DNA of 33,499 nucleotides from Caulobacteraceae bacterium (GCA_019747095.1 JAIERG010000232.1:1-33499); one strand, 5' to 3'; counted from the first letter of the stretch, positions 1 to 7,061 are shown. The notes: generated by a model not told the origin, from the letters alone. Made by a program: numbers and translations.

Positions 1-189
1 TACCCCCTCCCCTTCCTGGGGTGGGACAGACCGCGCCGTGGTCTGGGGGGGGCCCCAACGACCGGGCCCCGTCGGCGAGGCGCAGCCGAGCCCGGGTGGG
101 GCCGTCCGAAGCATCCTCGTTGTTCTTTTCGACCCCACCCGGACTGTCGCTTCGCGCCAGTCGTCCCTCCCCATGAAGGGGAGGGAGAA
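1..189. repeat. Family A palindromic repeat, copy A1 (left and right arms)
   Basis: The left arm (about 1-58) and right arm (about 130-189) match the other family A copies in this window. The left arm has a CCCCTCCCC/GGGGTGGGA hairpin followed by a small CG-rich hairpin and GGGG. The right arm has CCCCACCC, a CG-rich hairpin, then CCCTCCCC-atgaa-GGGGAGGGAG. The left edge is cut by the window, so the true start is unknown. The spacer between the arms shows no gene. The repeat lies upstream of the first exported-protein gene and may contain or displace its promoter. Confidence 0.75.
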
Positions 190-248
190 CGCTTTCCATC
201 CACCGCGCGACGCGCCACTCTTCGCGCAGACCCGTGGAGACTTCCCAG

Positions 249-800
249 ATGCGTCCAACGATCCTCGCCGCCGCCCTGCTGGCCCTCGCGCCCGCCCAGG
301 CCCTCGCCCAGACCGCGCCAGAGCCGACCCCCGCGACCGCCAACGCGGCCTATGCCGCCGACGTCGCCTCGGCCGACGCCATCCTCGCCGCCCTCTACGC
401 CGTCATCTCCGGCGACGCGGGCGTGGCCCGCGACTGGGACCGCTTCCGCAACCTGTTCCACCCTTCGGCCCGGCTCATGCCGACGGGCCAGCGCGACGGC
501 GTCGGCGTGCTGACGCCGCTCACACCCCAGGACTACGTCGACCGCGCCGGTCCCACCCTGGCCCGCGACGGCTTCCACGAGCGCGAGATCGCGCGCCGGA
601 CCGAGACCTTCGGCGCCGTCAGCCACGTCTGGTCCACCTACGAGGCCCGCCGCGCCCTGACCGACGCCCAGCCCTTCCTGCGCGGCGTCAACTCCATCCA
701 GCTGTTCAACGACGGCGCCCGCTGGTGGATCGTCAGCGTCTACTGGCAGGCCGAAACGCCGACGCTCCCCCTGCCACCCGAATACCTGCCGGCCTCCTGA
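249..800 (+). CDS. Exported SnoaL/NTF2-like hypothetical protein
   Basis: Protein of 183 residues beginning with a clear Sec signal peptide (about residues 1-21, ending ...AQALAQ), so it is probably periplasmic. The mature part reads as a small alpha+beta fold with a conserved WDRFRNLF-HPSARL stretch, an Arg/Thr-rich middle and a closing NSIQLFNDGARWWIVSVYW strand pair. That pattern is typical of NTF2/SnoaL-like proteins of unknown substrate. The ATG at 249 was preferred over the in-frame GTG at 234 because a GGAGA ribosome-binding site (235-239) precedes it by about nine bases and the signal peptide starts there. The fold assignment rests on pattern recognition; no catalytic residues can be assigned. 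Confidence 0.75.
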   Translation: MRPTILAAALLALAPAQALAQTAPEPTPATANAAYAADVASADAILAALYAVISGDAGVARDWDRFRNLFHPSARLMPTGQRDGVGVLTPLTPQDYVDRAGPTLARDGFHEREIARRTETFGAVSHVWSTYEARRALTDAQPFLRGVNSIQLFNDGARWWIVSVYWQAETPTLPLPPEYLPAS

Positions 801-888
801 TCGGCACCGTCAGCTTCCGTCCGATTGACCCTCACCGAACGGCGTGATCCTGTCGGCTCAACGGCAACGCTTCTGGGGAGGAAGCTCG

Positions 889-1434
889 ATGACCCTGTTC
901 CGCACCACCGTGCTCACGGCCGCGCTCGTCGCTTCCGCCGGCGCAGCCTCCGCCGCCCAGCAATGCGGCGCGACCACCCATTCGGTCTATGGCGAGACCC
1001 GGGCCTATTTCCAGAACAGCCTCGGCGCCTGTCGCCCCGACGGCTACTGCTCGGTGGTGCTCGCCCTCGCCGATCGCACCGGCGAAGGCGTCTATGCCCA
1101 GCAGCTCCGGATCGCCCGTCCCACGCCGGGCGCGGACCATGTCGTCGAACTGGTCGCCGTCACGCCCATGAACGCCGGGGACGCCCAGCCTCAGTCGCTG
1201 TCTTTCGGCCGGCGCCCCATCGACCTGACCGGTGTGGCCTCCATCCCCTATGGCGAGACCAATCTGTTCCGCATCACCGACGCGGCGACCGTCTCGGCCA
1301 TCGTCTCGGGCGCCCGCCGCTCCAACAGCATGCGCTGGACCTATCAGTCCCAGTCCGGCCCCGCCGAGGCCTGGTTCGCGCTCGGCGGCGTCACCCGCGC
1401 CCTGGCCTGGATCGACTGCATGGGCCGCCGCTAG
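889..1434 (+). CDS. Hypothetical exported protein
   Basis: Protein of 181 residues with a signal peptide (about residues 1-22, cleavage near AASA-AQQ). The mature part has Cys residues in QQCGATTHS, LGACRPDGYC and near the C-terminus (WIDCMGRR), which suggests disulfides in the periplasm. I do not recognise the family. A weak resemblance to invasion-associated-locus-B-like domains is only an impression. The ATG at 889 is preceded by GGGGAGGAA, a strong ribosome-binding site; an upstream in-frame ATG at 844 lacks one and would bury the signal peptide. The stop codon shares the palindrome CTAG (1431-1434) with the stop of the convergent prohead protease gene. Confidence 0.7.
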   Translation: MTLFRTTVLTAALVASAGAASAAQQCGATTHSVYGETRAYFQNSLGACRPDGYCSVVLALADRTGEGVYAQQLRIARPTPGADHVVELVAVTPMNAGDAQPQSLSFGRRPIDLTGVASIPYGETNLFRITDAATVSAIVSGARRSNSMRWTYQSQSGPAEAWFALGGVTRALAWIDCMGRR

Positions 1435-1910
1435 ACCGGTCGGAACCGCGCGCCGGGCAGCATGGGAAACGTCACCAACGACACCTCCCACAACTCCACG
1501 CCCGACAGCACCCTCAGCCGCCCGTCCCGTCGCGCCTTGCCCGTCCTGAACCCGATCGACAGCCCGTCCAGCGCGCCCGCCCGGCTCAGCGCCTGGGCAT
1601 AGCGGGCCTCGGCCGACCAGTCGGCGATCCGGCCCCGGACGAACAGGCCGCGCTCGTCCTCGACGATCTCGTCCCAGACCCCGACCACCGCCCGGGCCTC
1701 GTGCTGATGCAGCATCCGCACCCCGCCCGCCCCGGTCCGCCTCAGGCTGTCGACGAAGGCTCCCTTCGCCACCACATCCCCGTTCAGATCCGCCACGCCC
1801 CACAGCGAGGCATAGCCGTGGATCAGAAGCGCGCCATCCCTCTCCCTCCCCCTCGGGGGAGGGCAGGCGCGTAGCGCCGGGTGGGGGCGGCAAGGCGATA
1901 CAGAGGCCAT
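1431..1910 (-). CDS. GTA/HK97-family prohead protease
   Basis: The protein resembles the HK97 prohead protease (peptidase U35, RcGTA g4). It has the opening HGYASLWGVADLNGDVV, the His-containing RMLHQHEARAVVGVW motif and the Ser-containing DGLSIGF motif, the expected catalytic His and Ser, and ends near SLVTFPMLPGARFRPV. Its role is to trim scaffold and capsid during head assembly. The start is uncertain. The conserved domain begins right after a family A repeat (1839-1991), and no ATG lies between the repeat and the domain in this frame. The nearest ATG (1910) makes the first 20 or so residues repeat-encoded. The gene is the last of the minus-strand GTA run; the capsid gene that normally follows is absent. 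Confidence 0.8.
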   Translation of the reverse strand: MASVSPCRPHPALRACPPPRGRERDGALLIHGYASLWGVADLNGDVVAKGAFVDSLRRTGAGGVRMLHQHEARAVVGVWDEIVEDERGLFVRGRIADWSAEARYAQALSRAGALDGLSIGFRTGKARRDGRLRVLSGVELWEVSLVTFPMLPGARFRPV

Positions 1911-1991
1911 GTCGAAATCCGGTTCACCCGGGCTCCCCACCCGGTCTTCGCTTCGCTTCGACCACCCTCCCCCGCCGGGGGAGGGAGAGGC
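1839..1991. repeat. Family A palindromic repeat, copy A2
   Basis: Both arms are present: TCTCCCTCCCC with its inverted partner, a GGCGCGTAGCGCC-like hairpin and GGTGGGGG on the left; CCCCACCC, a CTTCG-rich hairpin and ACCCTCCCCC-GCC-GGGGGAGGGAGAG on the right. It lies between the g3.5-like gene and the conserved start of the prohead protease. It therefore either interrupts the 5' end of the protease or supplies its first codons. Confidence 0.8.
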
Positions 1992-2004
1992 ACGGTCGCC
2001 CCCC

Positions 2005-2232
2005 TCACCGCCTCGCCTCCAGCCGCGTCTCGATCCGGACCAGCGCCGCCCGCGTCGCCTCGCCCTGCGCCTCCAGTCGCGCCAGCCGTTCGGCCACCAG
2101 CCTCTGCTCGGCGACCCGCTCCTCCAGGGTCCCGATCCGCGCCGCCGCGCCCCCGGCCCACACCAGCCCCGCGATCGTCTGCACCGTCAGCGCCACGCCC
2201 AGAGCCGTGGCCAGTTTCCGGATATCGTCCAT
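2005..2232 (-). CDS. Small membrane/coiled-coil GTA protein (g3.5-like)
   Basis: Protein of 75 residues between portal and protease, the position of RcGTA g3.5. It starts MDDIRKLATALGVAL, carries one membrane segment (about residues 8-30), then a predicted coiled coil rich in Glu/Arg/Leu (GTLEERVAEQRLVAERLARL onward). The ATG at 2232 follows AAGGAGCGG, a good ribosome-binding site. An upstream extension would read through the heptamer repeat and is not credible. The role is inferred from position and size; the molecular function of this small GTA gene is not known to me. Confidence 0.7.
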   Translation of the reverse strand: MDDIRKLATALGVALTVQTIAGLVWAGGAAARIGTLEERVAEQRLVAERLARLEAQGEATRAALVRIETRLEARR

Positions 2233-2252
2233 GTTCCGCTCCTTCGTCGCGA

Positions 2253-2366
2253 GGGAGTAGGGAGTAGGGAATAGGGGCGGGCGGGCACCATCGAGCGCCA
2301 ATCCCGACACCCCACGCCCTACGCCCCACTCCCTACTCCCTACTCCCTACTCCCTAAGCCCTATCC
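2253..2366. repeat. Family B heptamer inverted-array element without a gene (B1)
   Basis: The left array (2253-2280) reads GGGAGTA, GGGAGTA, GGGAATA, GGGGCGG in strict 7-nt steps. The right array (about 2316-2366), read on the minus strand, gives GGGCTTA, three GGGAGTA, GGGAGTG, GGGCGTA. The two arrays are inverted around a short spacer of about 35 nt with no gene. Each arm has at least four GGG tracts separated by about four bases, which fits a G-quadruplex motif. The portal stop codon (TAG, complement of 2361-2363) lies inside the right array. Confidence 0.85.
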
Positions 2367-3521
2367 TCCCCCCACTCCCGCCATCCGCCGCCGCTCCTCA
2401 TCCGTCAGGAACGACGCCGCGTTCAGTCTCGCCCACAGCGCATCGCGCTCGGGCTGCAGGGCCGGCAAGGCGTCCAGATCAGCCATGATCTCGACACCCT
2501 GAAACCGACCGGCCAGCCATCCGGTCAGCGCGCCGGCCGTCTTCCTCACCAGAGGCACCACCGTCCCCCGCCAGAAGGCCGCATTGGCCTCGCGATAGTT
2601 GGCGTAGGTCGCATCGCCCGGAATCCCCAGCAGCTGCGGCGGCACCCCGAACGCCAGGGCGATCTCCCGCGCCGCGGCGTGCTTGCCCTCGATGAAGTCC
2701 ATGTCCGCCGGGCTCATCGTCATCGGCTTCCAGTCCAGCCCGCCTTCCAGCACCAGCGGCCGCCCGGCATTGCCCGCCCCTGCATGCGCCTCGGCCAGCT
2801 CGGCCTTCAGCATGGCGAACTGCGCCTCGGTCAGCCGCTCTCCGTCCCGGCTGTCGAACACCAGCGCCCCGCTGGGCCGCGCCGCATTGTCCAGCAGCGC
2901 CTTGTTCCAGGCCCCGGACGCATTGTGCACGTCGATGGCGAAGGCCGCCGCCTCGATCGGCGAAAATCCGTAATGATCGTCCGTCGGGTGCCACAGCTTC
3001 AGATGCATCACCGGCATCCAGCCGTCCGCCGCGCGCCCGATCCGCGTCGTCCGTCCGCTCACGGAATACTCATAGGCATCGGGCCATCCCGCCCTGCCCG
3101 GCACCACCGCGACCCGGTCGGGCCTCAGGGTCCACAGTTCCTCGACCTCCCCTTCGCCCACGGCTTCTGCATAGGCGTTCCCCGCCGTCTGCAAGGCACC
3201 GTACAACCCCTCCAGCCACTCCGCCCCGGACTGCTCCGGATTGGGCTTCTTCAGCAGCCGCGCGACCCGATGCCCGTCATCCCGCGCCCCGTCCACGAAC
3301 ACCGTAAGCGGCGTCGCCGCGCAGGCCTCGGCGATCATCCGCACACAGCGATACGCGACCGCGTTCTTGCCGAACCCCTCGCTCGCCAGACTGGCATAGT
3401 CCCTTGGCGTCCACCGCGGCCGCCCCGCCCCGGTCAGGGCGATCAGGGGCCCCGCCCGGCTGTCCTTCACTTCAGGCACGTCTCTGCGCCCCCGCCCGAA
3501 GGGCCAGGTCATCATCGCCAT
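2361..3521 (-). CDS. GTA/HK97-family portal protein
   Basis: Protein of 386 residues of the HK97-type portal family (RcGTA g3), the dodecameric ring through which DNA enters and leaves the head. Visible family features include SLASEGFGKNAVAYRCVRMI near residue 45, GNAYAEAV, a TLRPDRVAV strand, HLKLWHPTDDHYGFSPIEAA in the middle, and the late signature FGVPPQLLGIPGDATYANY-REANAAFW. The length is normal for a GTA portal. The ATG at 3521 has AAGGAGCCGAG just upstream; a much longer open frame upstream overlaps the SGNH gene and is rejected. It follows the SGNH gene by only 23 nt, so the two are probably cotranscribed. The stop falls inside heptamer element B1, which may have trimmed or replaced the last few codons. 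Confidence 0.92.
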   Translation of the reverse strand: MAMMTWPFGRGRRDVPEVKDSRAGPLIALTGAGRPRWTPRDYASLASEGFGKNAVAYRCVRMIAEACAATPLTVFVDGARDDGHRVARLLKKPNPEQSGAEWLEGLYGALQTAGNAYAEAVGEGEVEELWTLRPDRVAVVPGRAGWPDAYEYSVSGRTTRIGRAADGWMPVMHLKLWHPTDDHYGFSPIEAAAFAIDVHNASGAWNKALLDNAARPSGALVFDSRDGERLTEAQFAMLKAELAEAHAGAGNAGRPLVLEGGLDWKPMTMSPADMDFIEGKHAAAREIALAFGVPPQLLGIPGDATYANYREANAAFWRGTVVPLVRKTAGALTGWLAGRFQGVEIMADLDALPALQPERDALWARLNAASFLTDEERRRMAGVGGG

Positions 3522-3544
3522 CTCGGCTCCTTGCTCTTGGGGGT

Positions 3545-4597
3545 TCAGGCGATCCGGCGACGGATCAGGGCGGCGATCTTGCCATAGCCCTGGGTCGAGG
3601 GATGCAGGCTGTCGATCATGTCCCCGGCCGCCGTCGCCTGCGCCAGCGTCCCCAGCGCCAGCCCCAGATCCAGCGGCGCGACCAGCCCGTTTAGAGTCGC
3701 CAGATCGCTCAGGTATTGCGCGAACGCCGGCCGGTTGCCGCTGCCGGTGTTGATCGGCACGCACAGCAGCACATCGGCCCCGACCGCCACGGCCCGGTCG
3801 ATCACCGTCTGCACCGAGGCCTTGAACGCGCCCTCGGCGGTCGGCACCCCCCAGTCGTTGATCCCGACGTTGTAGACCACGAGATCGGGCTCCAGCACAT
3901 CCAGCGTGTCGGCCACCCCATAGTTGGCCAGCACGAAGTCCGCCGCCTTCCAGCCGGACACGCCGGCGTTCATCACGCTGACGCCCGTGCCGGCATCGTA
4001 GCAATCCAGCCCCACGTGACCGCTGCTGTTCAGCGCCACCAGCGACACCGCATGCGCTCCGCGCCCCAGCCCGGCCTGGGCACAGGTCACGGTGCGCTTG
4101 CCGACCGCGTTGCCGAACGCGCCCGTCACCACCACCGGTGTCCCCGCCCCGATCGTCACCCTCAGCGACGTCGTGCCGTACAGAAACAGATCCACCGCCT
4201 CGAACGGCAGCTGCGGGGTAAAGGTCATCGGGTTCGCCGTGACGGTCAGGTTGCGATAGAAGCCCCCGCCCAGACCCTTGGTCACATCCGCGGCCCAGCC
4301 CACGCCCCGGACCATGCGACTGTCATAGGTCGCCCCGATCCCGGCGTCGGAGAAGAACCCCGTCTCACGCGCCCCGCGCCAGCCCATCTGCTCGGCCAGC
4401 TGCCGGGGCCAGGCGCCCTGACGTCCGGGCGCGCCCCAGCCCGCCGTGGTGGAATCCCCCAGACAGACGATTCTCGCCCGCCCCAGCCCGCTCTGCGAGC
4501 GCCTTACCGCCGCCGACCACCGGGGCAATCCTGGCGCGCTGAACCGCGCCGCGCTGGCCCCCGCCGGCGCGACCTCGGCCATGTTCAGCCCCGGCAT
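3545..4597 (-). CDS. SGNH/GDSL-family hydrolase in the GTA cluster
   Basis: Protein of 350 residues. Block I is IVCLGDSTTAGWG (catalytic Ser in GDS, about residue 49), an Asn-containing block is VVYNVGINDWG, and the C-terminal DSLHPSTQGYGKIA supplies the Asp-x-x-His pair. Together these identify an SGNH hydrolase, acting on ester or acetyl groups, for instance on polysaccharide. An inserted beta-rich region (roughly residues 100-190) separates the blocks. Its ATG overlaps the TGA of the spike-base gene (TGATG at 4595-4599), indicating translational coupling. Coupling to a GTA head-spike base protein suggests a receptor- or capsule-binding or deacetylating spike/fibre component. That role is inference; the hydrolase assignment is solid. 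Confidence 0.85.
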   Translation of the reverse strand: MPGLNMAEVAPAGASAARFSAPGLPRWSAAVRRSQSGLGRARIVCLGDSTTAGWGAPGRQGAWPRQLAEQMGWRGARETGFFSDAGIGATYDSRMVRGVGWAADVTKGLGGGFYRNLTVTANPMTFTPQLPFEAVDLFLYGTTSLRVTIGAGTPVVVTGAFGNAVGKRTVTCAQAGLGRGAHAVSLVALNSSGHVGLDCYDAGTGVSVMNAGVSGWKAADFVLANYGVADTLDVLEPDLVVYNVGINDWGVPTAEGAFKASVQTVIDRAVAVGADVLLCVPINTGSGNRPAFAQYLSDLATLNGLVAPLDLGLALGTLAQATAAGDMIDSLHPSTQGYGKIAALIRRRIA

Positions 4598-4869
4598 CAG
4601 TCGAACAGCGCCACGATGGCCGTCGCTGTCGTCCCCGTCGCCAGCACCCGGCTGACCTGCACCGGCAGATAGCCGATGGGATGGGCGCTCAGCGTCACCG
4701 CCGCCCCGCCTCCCGCCGGCTGCACCCGCACATCGCCAGGCCCCCCGACATACAGGCTCTTGGCCACAGCGCTCAGATCGACGGTGTCGCTCGGCGTCAC
4801 GGCTTCCGCCCGCCGCGCGGGCGCGGACGCGGATACGGCGTGCGCGGAATAGGGATCAGTGATGGGCAT
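4597..4869 (-). CDS. GTA head-spike base protein (Rcc01079-like)
   Basis: Protein of 90 residues. The pattern ARRAEAVTPSDTVDL, then KSLYVGGPGDVRVQPAGG, ending in YLPVQVSRVLATGTTATAIV, matches what I remember of the short spike-base family typified by Rhodobacter capsulatus Rcc01079, which anchors head spikes on the GTA capsid. The ATG at 4869 follows AGGAGAG, a strong ribosome-binding site. The stop overlaps the start of the downstream SGNH gene. In R. capsulatus the spike genes lie outside the main structural cluster; here the gene sits between terL and portal. Confidence 0.75.
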   Translation of the reverse strand: MPITDPYSAHAVSASAPARRAEAVTPSDTVDLSAVAKSLYVGGPGDVRVQPAGGGAAVTLSAHPIGYLPVQVSRVLATGTTATAIVALFD

Positions 4870-4908
4870 GGATCTCTCCTGCGTTCAATCAAAGGTGGTG
4901 TGTGCCCA

Positions 4909-5366
4909 GGGAGTAGGGAGTAGGGAGTAGGGCGTAGGCAGAGAGGGGTCGGGCATGGGTGAGAGCGTTCGGAGCTATCGCGACCTGGAAGTCTGGAAGC
5001 GCGCCATGGATCTTGCGGTCGCGACCTACGATGTGACCCGGGCGTTTCCTCGCGAGGAGCAGTTCGGGCTGACTTCTCAGGCTCGCCGGGCGGCGACATC
5101 GATCGCGGCCAACATCGCCGAGGGCTATGGCCGAGCGACCCGACCCGCCTACGTCAGCTTCCTCAGGATTGCCCAAGGCTCATTGAAGGAACTGGAGACG
5201 CATCTTCTGATCGCCCAGCGCGTCGGCCACTGCACGTCGGCCTCAACGGATGCTCTCTTGTCCCGCACCGACGAACTGGGCCGCATGCTTCGCGCCCTGA
5301 TCGTTACGCTGACATCTACGAAGCAAGCCTGACCTACTCCCTACTCCCTAATCCCTACTCCCTACC
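4909..5366. mobile_element. Family B element B2: inverted heptamer arrays bracketing a four-helix-bundle gene
   Basis: The left array (4909-4936) is three GGGAGTA units plus GGGCGTA. The right array (about 5335-5366), read on the minus strand, has GGGAGTA, GGGATTA, GGGAGTA, GGGAGTA. The G-rich strand of both arms points towards the enclosed gene (4955-5332). The unit ends about 4 nt from the terL stop codon (complement of 5370-5372). It separates terL from the spike-base gene, with its passenger on the opposite strand to the operon. No transposase is present. Calling it a mobile element is inference from the matching architecture at 2253-2366 and 30456-30879. Confidence 0.6.
4955..5332 (+). 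CDS. Four-helix-bundle protein (S23/IVP-like), copy 1
   Basis: Protein of 125 residues of the four-helix-bundle family related to 23S rRNA intervening-sequence proteins (TIGR02436/PF05635 type). Signature stretches are VRSYRDLEVWKRAMDLA at the N-terminus, QARRAATSIAANIAEGYGR in helix 2, and AQGSLKELETHLLIAQ in helix 3. The molecular function is not established; members of this fold bind nucleic acid or act as accessory proteins. It lies on the + strand inside the minus-strand GTA operon and is bracketed by inverted GGGAGTA arrays that start directly after its stop codon. It is clearly similar to the second copy at 30487-30861, sharing the SYRDL-VW, IANIAEG-GR-like and GSL-ELET motifs. Confidence 0.88.
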   Translation: MGESVRSYRDLEVWKRAMDLAVATYDVTRAFPREEQFGLTSQARRAATSIAANIAEGYGRATRPAYVSFLRIAQGSLKELETHLLIAQRVGHCTSASTDALLSRTDELGRMLRALIVTLTSTKQA

Positions 5367-5369
5367 CTC

Positions 5370-6593
5370 TCACCCCACCCAAACCCTCGGCATCCCCCGC
5401 GCCTTCAGCAACAGTTCCGTCAGCGCCCAGACAAGCGCGTCGGCCCGGTCCGGACTGCGCCGCGTTTCCTCCGAGCCGAGCCCCATCAGTTCCTCGCTCA
5501 GCTCACGGAAATCCCCGCAGTGGACCACCCGCCCCTGTTCATACAGCGTCGCCACCGGCTCGGCCCGGGCGCGCTTGCTGCGGCTCGCATGGACCAGCCG
5601 GATCGGGGCCATGCACCCCGCCTGCTCCAGCACGGTCCGCACCATCTCCCCGCCCTGGTTGGCCTCGGCCACCACGGCATGGGCTCCGAATTCCTCCGCC
5701 ACCGCCGCCACGCGCCGACCCCAGCCCAAGGGCGTCAGCCCCCGCGCCGACCGGTCGGCCAGCACATAGCCCCGCCCGTCCGCTCGCCCGGCCACGATGA
5801 TCCCGCAGGCGTCGCCGTGCGCGCTCGCCGGCGGATCGACCGCCACGATCACCGTCTCCAGCCGCCCGGGCCGCTGGCCCTTCGCGCGGCTCAGATCCCC
5901 GGCGCGGAACAGGGCGCCCTCGGCCTCGACGACCAGCCCCTCCAGCTCCTGCGCCTCCAGCCGCGTCCCGCCATACAGGCGGCGCAGGTCCGTCAGGAAC
6001 CCCGGCGACAGGTTCTTCGCGTTCAGCGCCGTCCCGCCCCGGCTGGTCTCCAGCCCGGGCCTTCCCTCCGCCATCAGCCGCCTCAACGCCGGAATGGACC
6101 GGGGCGTCGTCGTCACCACCAGTCGTGGCGCACTGCCCAGCCTCAGCCCCAGCCTCAGGTTCTCCAGCACCCGCTCGGGCTGGCGCCAGGCGCAGAACTC
6201 ATCGGCCCAGGCCGCATGGAACTGCGGCCCTCTCAGACTGTCCGCGTCCTCGGCTGAAAAGGCATAGGCCACGCTCTGATTGTTCCAGACCAGCCGCTTG
6301 CGCCCGCCTTCCCAGCGCGGCCGGTCGGCGTCGGCGGCGATCGTCTTGATGCCCGACGGCCCCTCGACCATCACCTCGCGCACGTCGTGCAGGGTCGAAC
6401 CGACCAGGGCCAGCCTCAGCCCGCCGGTGTTCCTCGCCAGTTCATGCAGCCAGAACGCGCCAGCGAACGTCTTGCCCGCCCCCCGCCCGCCCAGCATCAG
6501 CCAGGTGCGCCAGTCCGTCTTCGGCGGTTTCTGGTGGGGTTCCAGAAACGGATTCTCCGCCAGCCATTGCAGCAGCGTCTCCGTCTCCGACAT
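5370..6593 (-). CDS. GTA/phage terminase large subunit
   Basis: Protein of 407 residues. The N-terminal ATPase has Walker A LGGRGAGKT near residue 35 and an AWADEFCAW Walker B region. The C-terminal nuclease domain has acidic motifs in VIVAVDPPAS and SPDRADALVWAL. This is the packaging motor of the GTA (RcGTA g2), moving DNA into the head and cutting it. The ATG at 6593 gives the usual 30-40 residues before the P-loop and includes the typical DWRTWLMLGGRGAGKT lead-in. Its 5' end overlaps the upstream small-terminase-like frame by about 150 nt, which is more than usual. Heptamer element B2 begins immediately after its stop, separating it from the rest of the operon. Confidence 0.92.
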   Translation of the reverse strand: MSETETLLQWLAENPFLEPHQKPPKTDWRTWLMLGGRGAGKTFAGAFWLHELARNTGGLRLALVGSTLHDVREVMVEGPSGIKTIAADADRPRWEGGRKRLVWNNQSVAYAFSAEDADSLRGPQFHAAWADEFCAWRQPERVLENLRLGLRLGSAPRLVVTTTPRSIPALRRLMAEGRPGLETSRGGTALNAKNLSPGFLTDLRRLYGGTRLEAQELEGLVVEAEGALFRAGDLSRAKGQRPGRLETVIVAVDPPASAHGDACGIIVAGRADGRGYVLADRSARGLTPLGWGRRVAAVAEEFGAHAVVAEANQGGEMVRTVLEQAGCMAPIRLVHASRSKRARAEPVATLYEQGRVVHCGDFRELSEELMGLGSEETRRSPDRADALVWALTELLLKARGMPRVWVG

Positions 6594-6960
6594 CGCCGCC
6601 GCCCTCGCCACGCTCGATCTCGGCGGCAAACTGGTCGTATCGCTCCATGACCCTGGCGCGCAGGGCTTCCAGAGCTGCGGGATCATCATCACGGCGTCCG
6701 CCCATCTCGTCCTCGGGTTGGTCGTCCTCCGGGTCCGGCCGCGCCGGCCTGATCGCTTCAATCGCCACGACCGCGCGCGCCATATTGGCGATGGCGCGCA
6801 CATGACGATCCAGCGCGGCGACGTCTTTCTCCGCCGTCAGCGCCCTGCCGAGCTTCTCCTCGGCGATCTCGATCATCCGACGCTGGTGCATCTTGCGCTC
6901 TTGGGCCCAGTCGTCGGCGCCCGCCGCGACCGCTTCGGCCTTCACCTGATTTCCCGACAT
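6442..6960 (-). CDS. GTA small terminase-like protein (g1-like)
   Basis: Protein of 172 residues directly upstream of terL, the position of RcGTA g1 (TerS). The first 120 or so residues are helical and charged (AGADDWAQERKMHQRRMIEI, then EKDVAALDRHVRAIANMARA), consistent with a DNA-binding small terminase. The last 50 residues are Gly/Ala-rich, overlap terL in another frame and look like read-through rather than a conserved domain. A lost stop codon or frameshift near 6590 is therefore possible. The ATG at 6960 has no strong ribosome-binding site. Assignment is mainly from position. Confidence 0.6.
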   Translation of the reverse strand: MSGNQVKAEAVAAGADDWAQERKMHQRRMIEIAEEKLGRALTAEKDVAALDRHVRAIANMARAVVAIEAIRPARPDPEDDQPEDEMGGRRDDDPAALEALRARVMERYDQFAAEIERGEGGGDVGDGDAAAMAGGESVSGTPPETAEDGLAHLADAGRAGGGQDVRWRVLAA

Positions 6961-7061
6961 GCCCACATCATAGGGGATCAGCGTATGCGGGCGCGTTCAG
7001 CGCGTCAGAAATCGATCGCCCACTGATTTCTCAGGGGAATTCGGCGCGAGTTTGCCTAATT

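Noticed and set aside
1..189. Family A repeats as a CRISPR array or plain terminators
   Set aside because: Copies are dispersed, not regularly spaced with unique spacers. They have several hairpins each, lack U-runs, and one lies inside a coding sequence.
2253..5366. CDS extensions through the heptamer arrays (for example the g3.5-like gene or portal)
   Set aside because: The extended N-termini (such as PTPYSL-type peptides) are translated repeat DNA; strong ribosome-binding sites and conserved starts lie further in.
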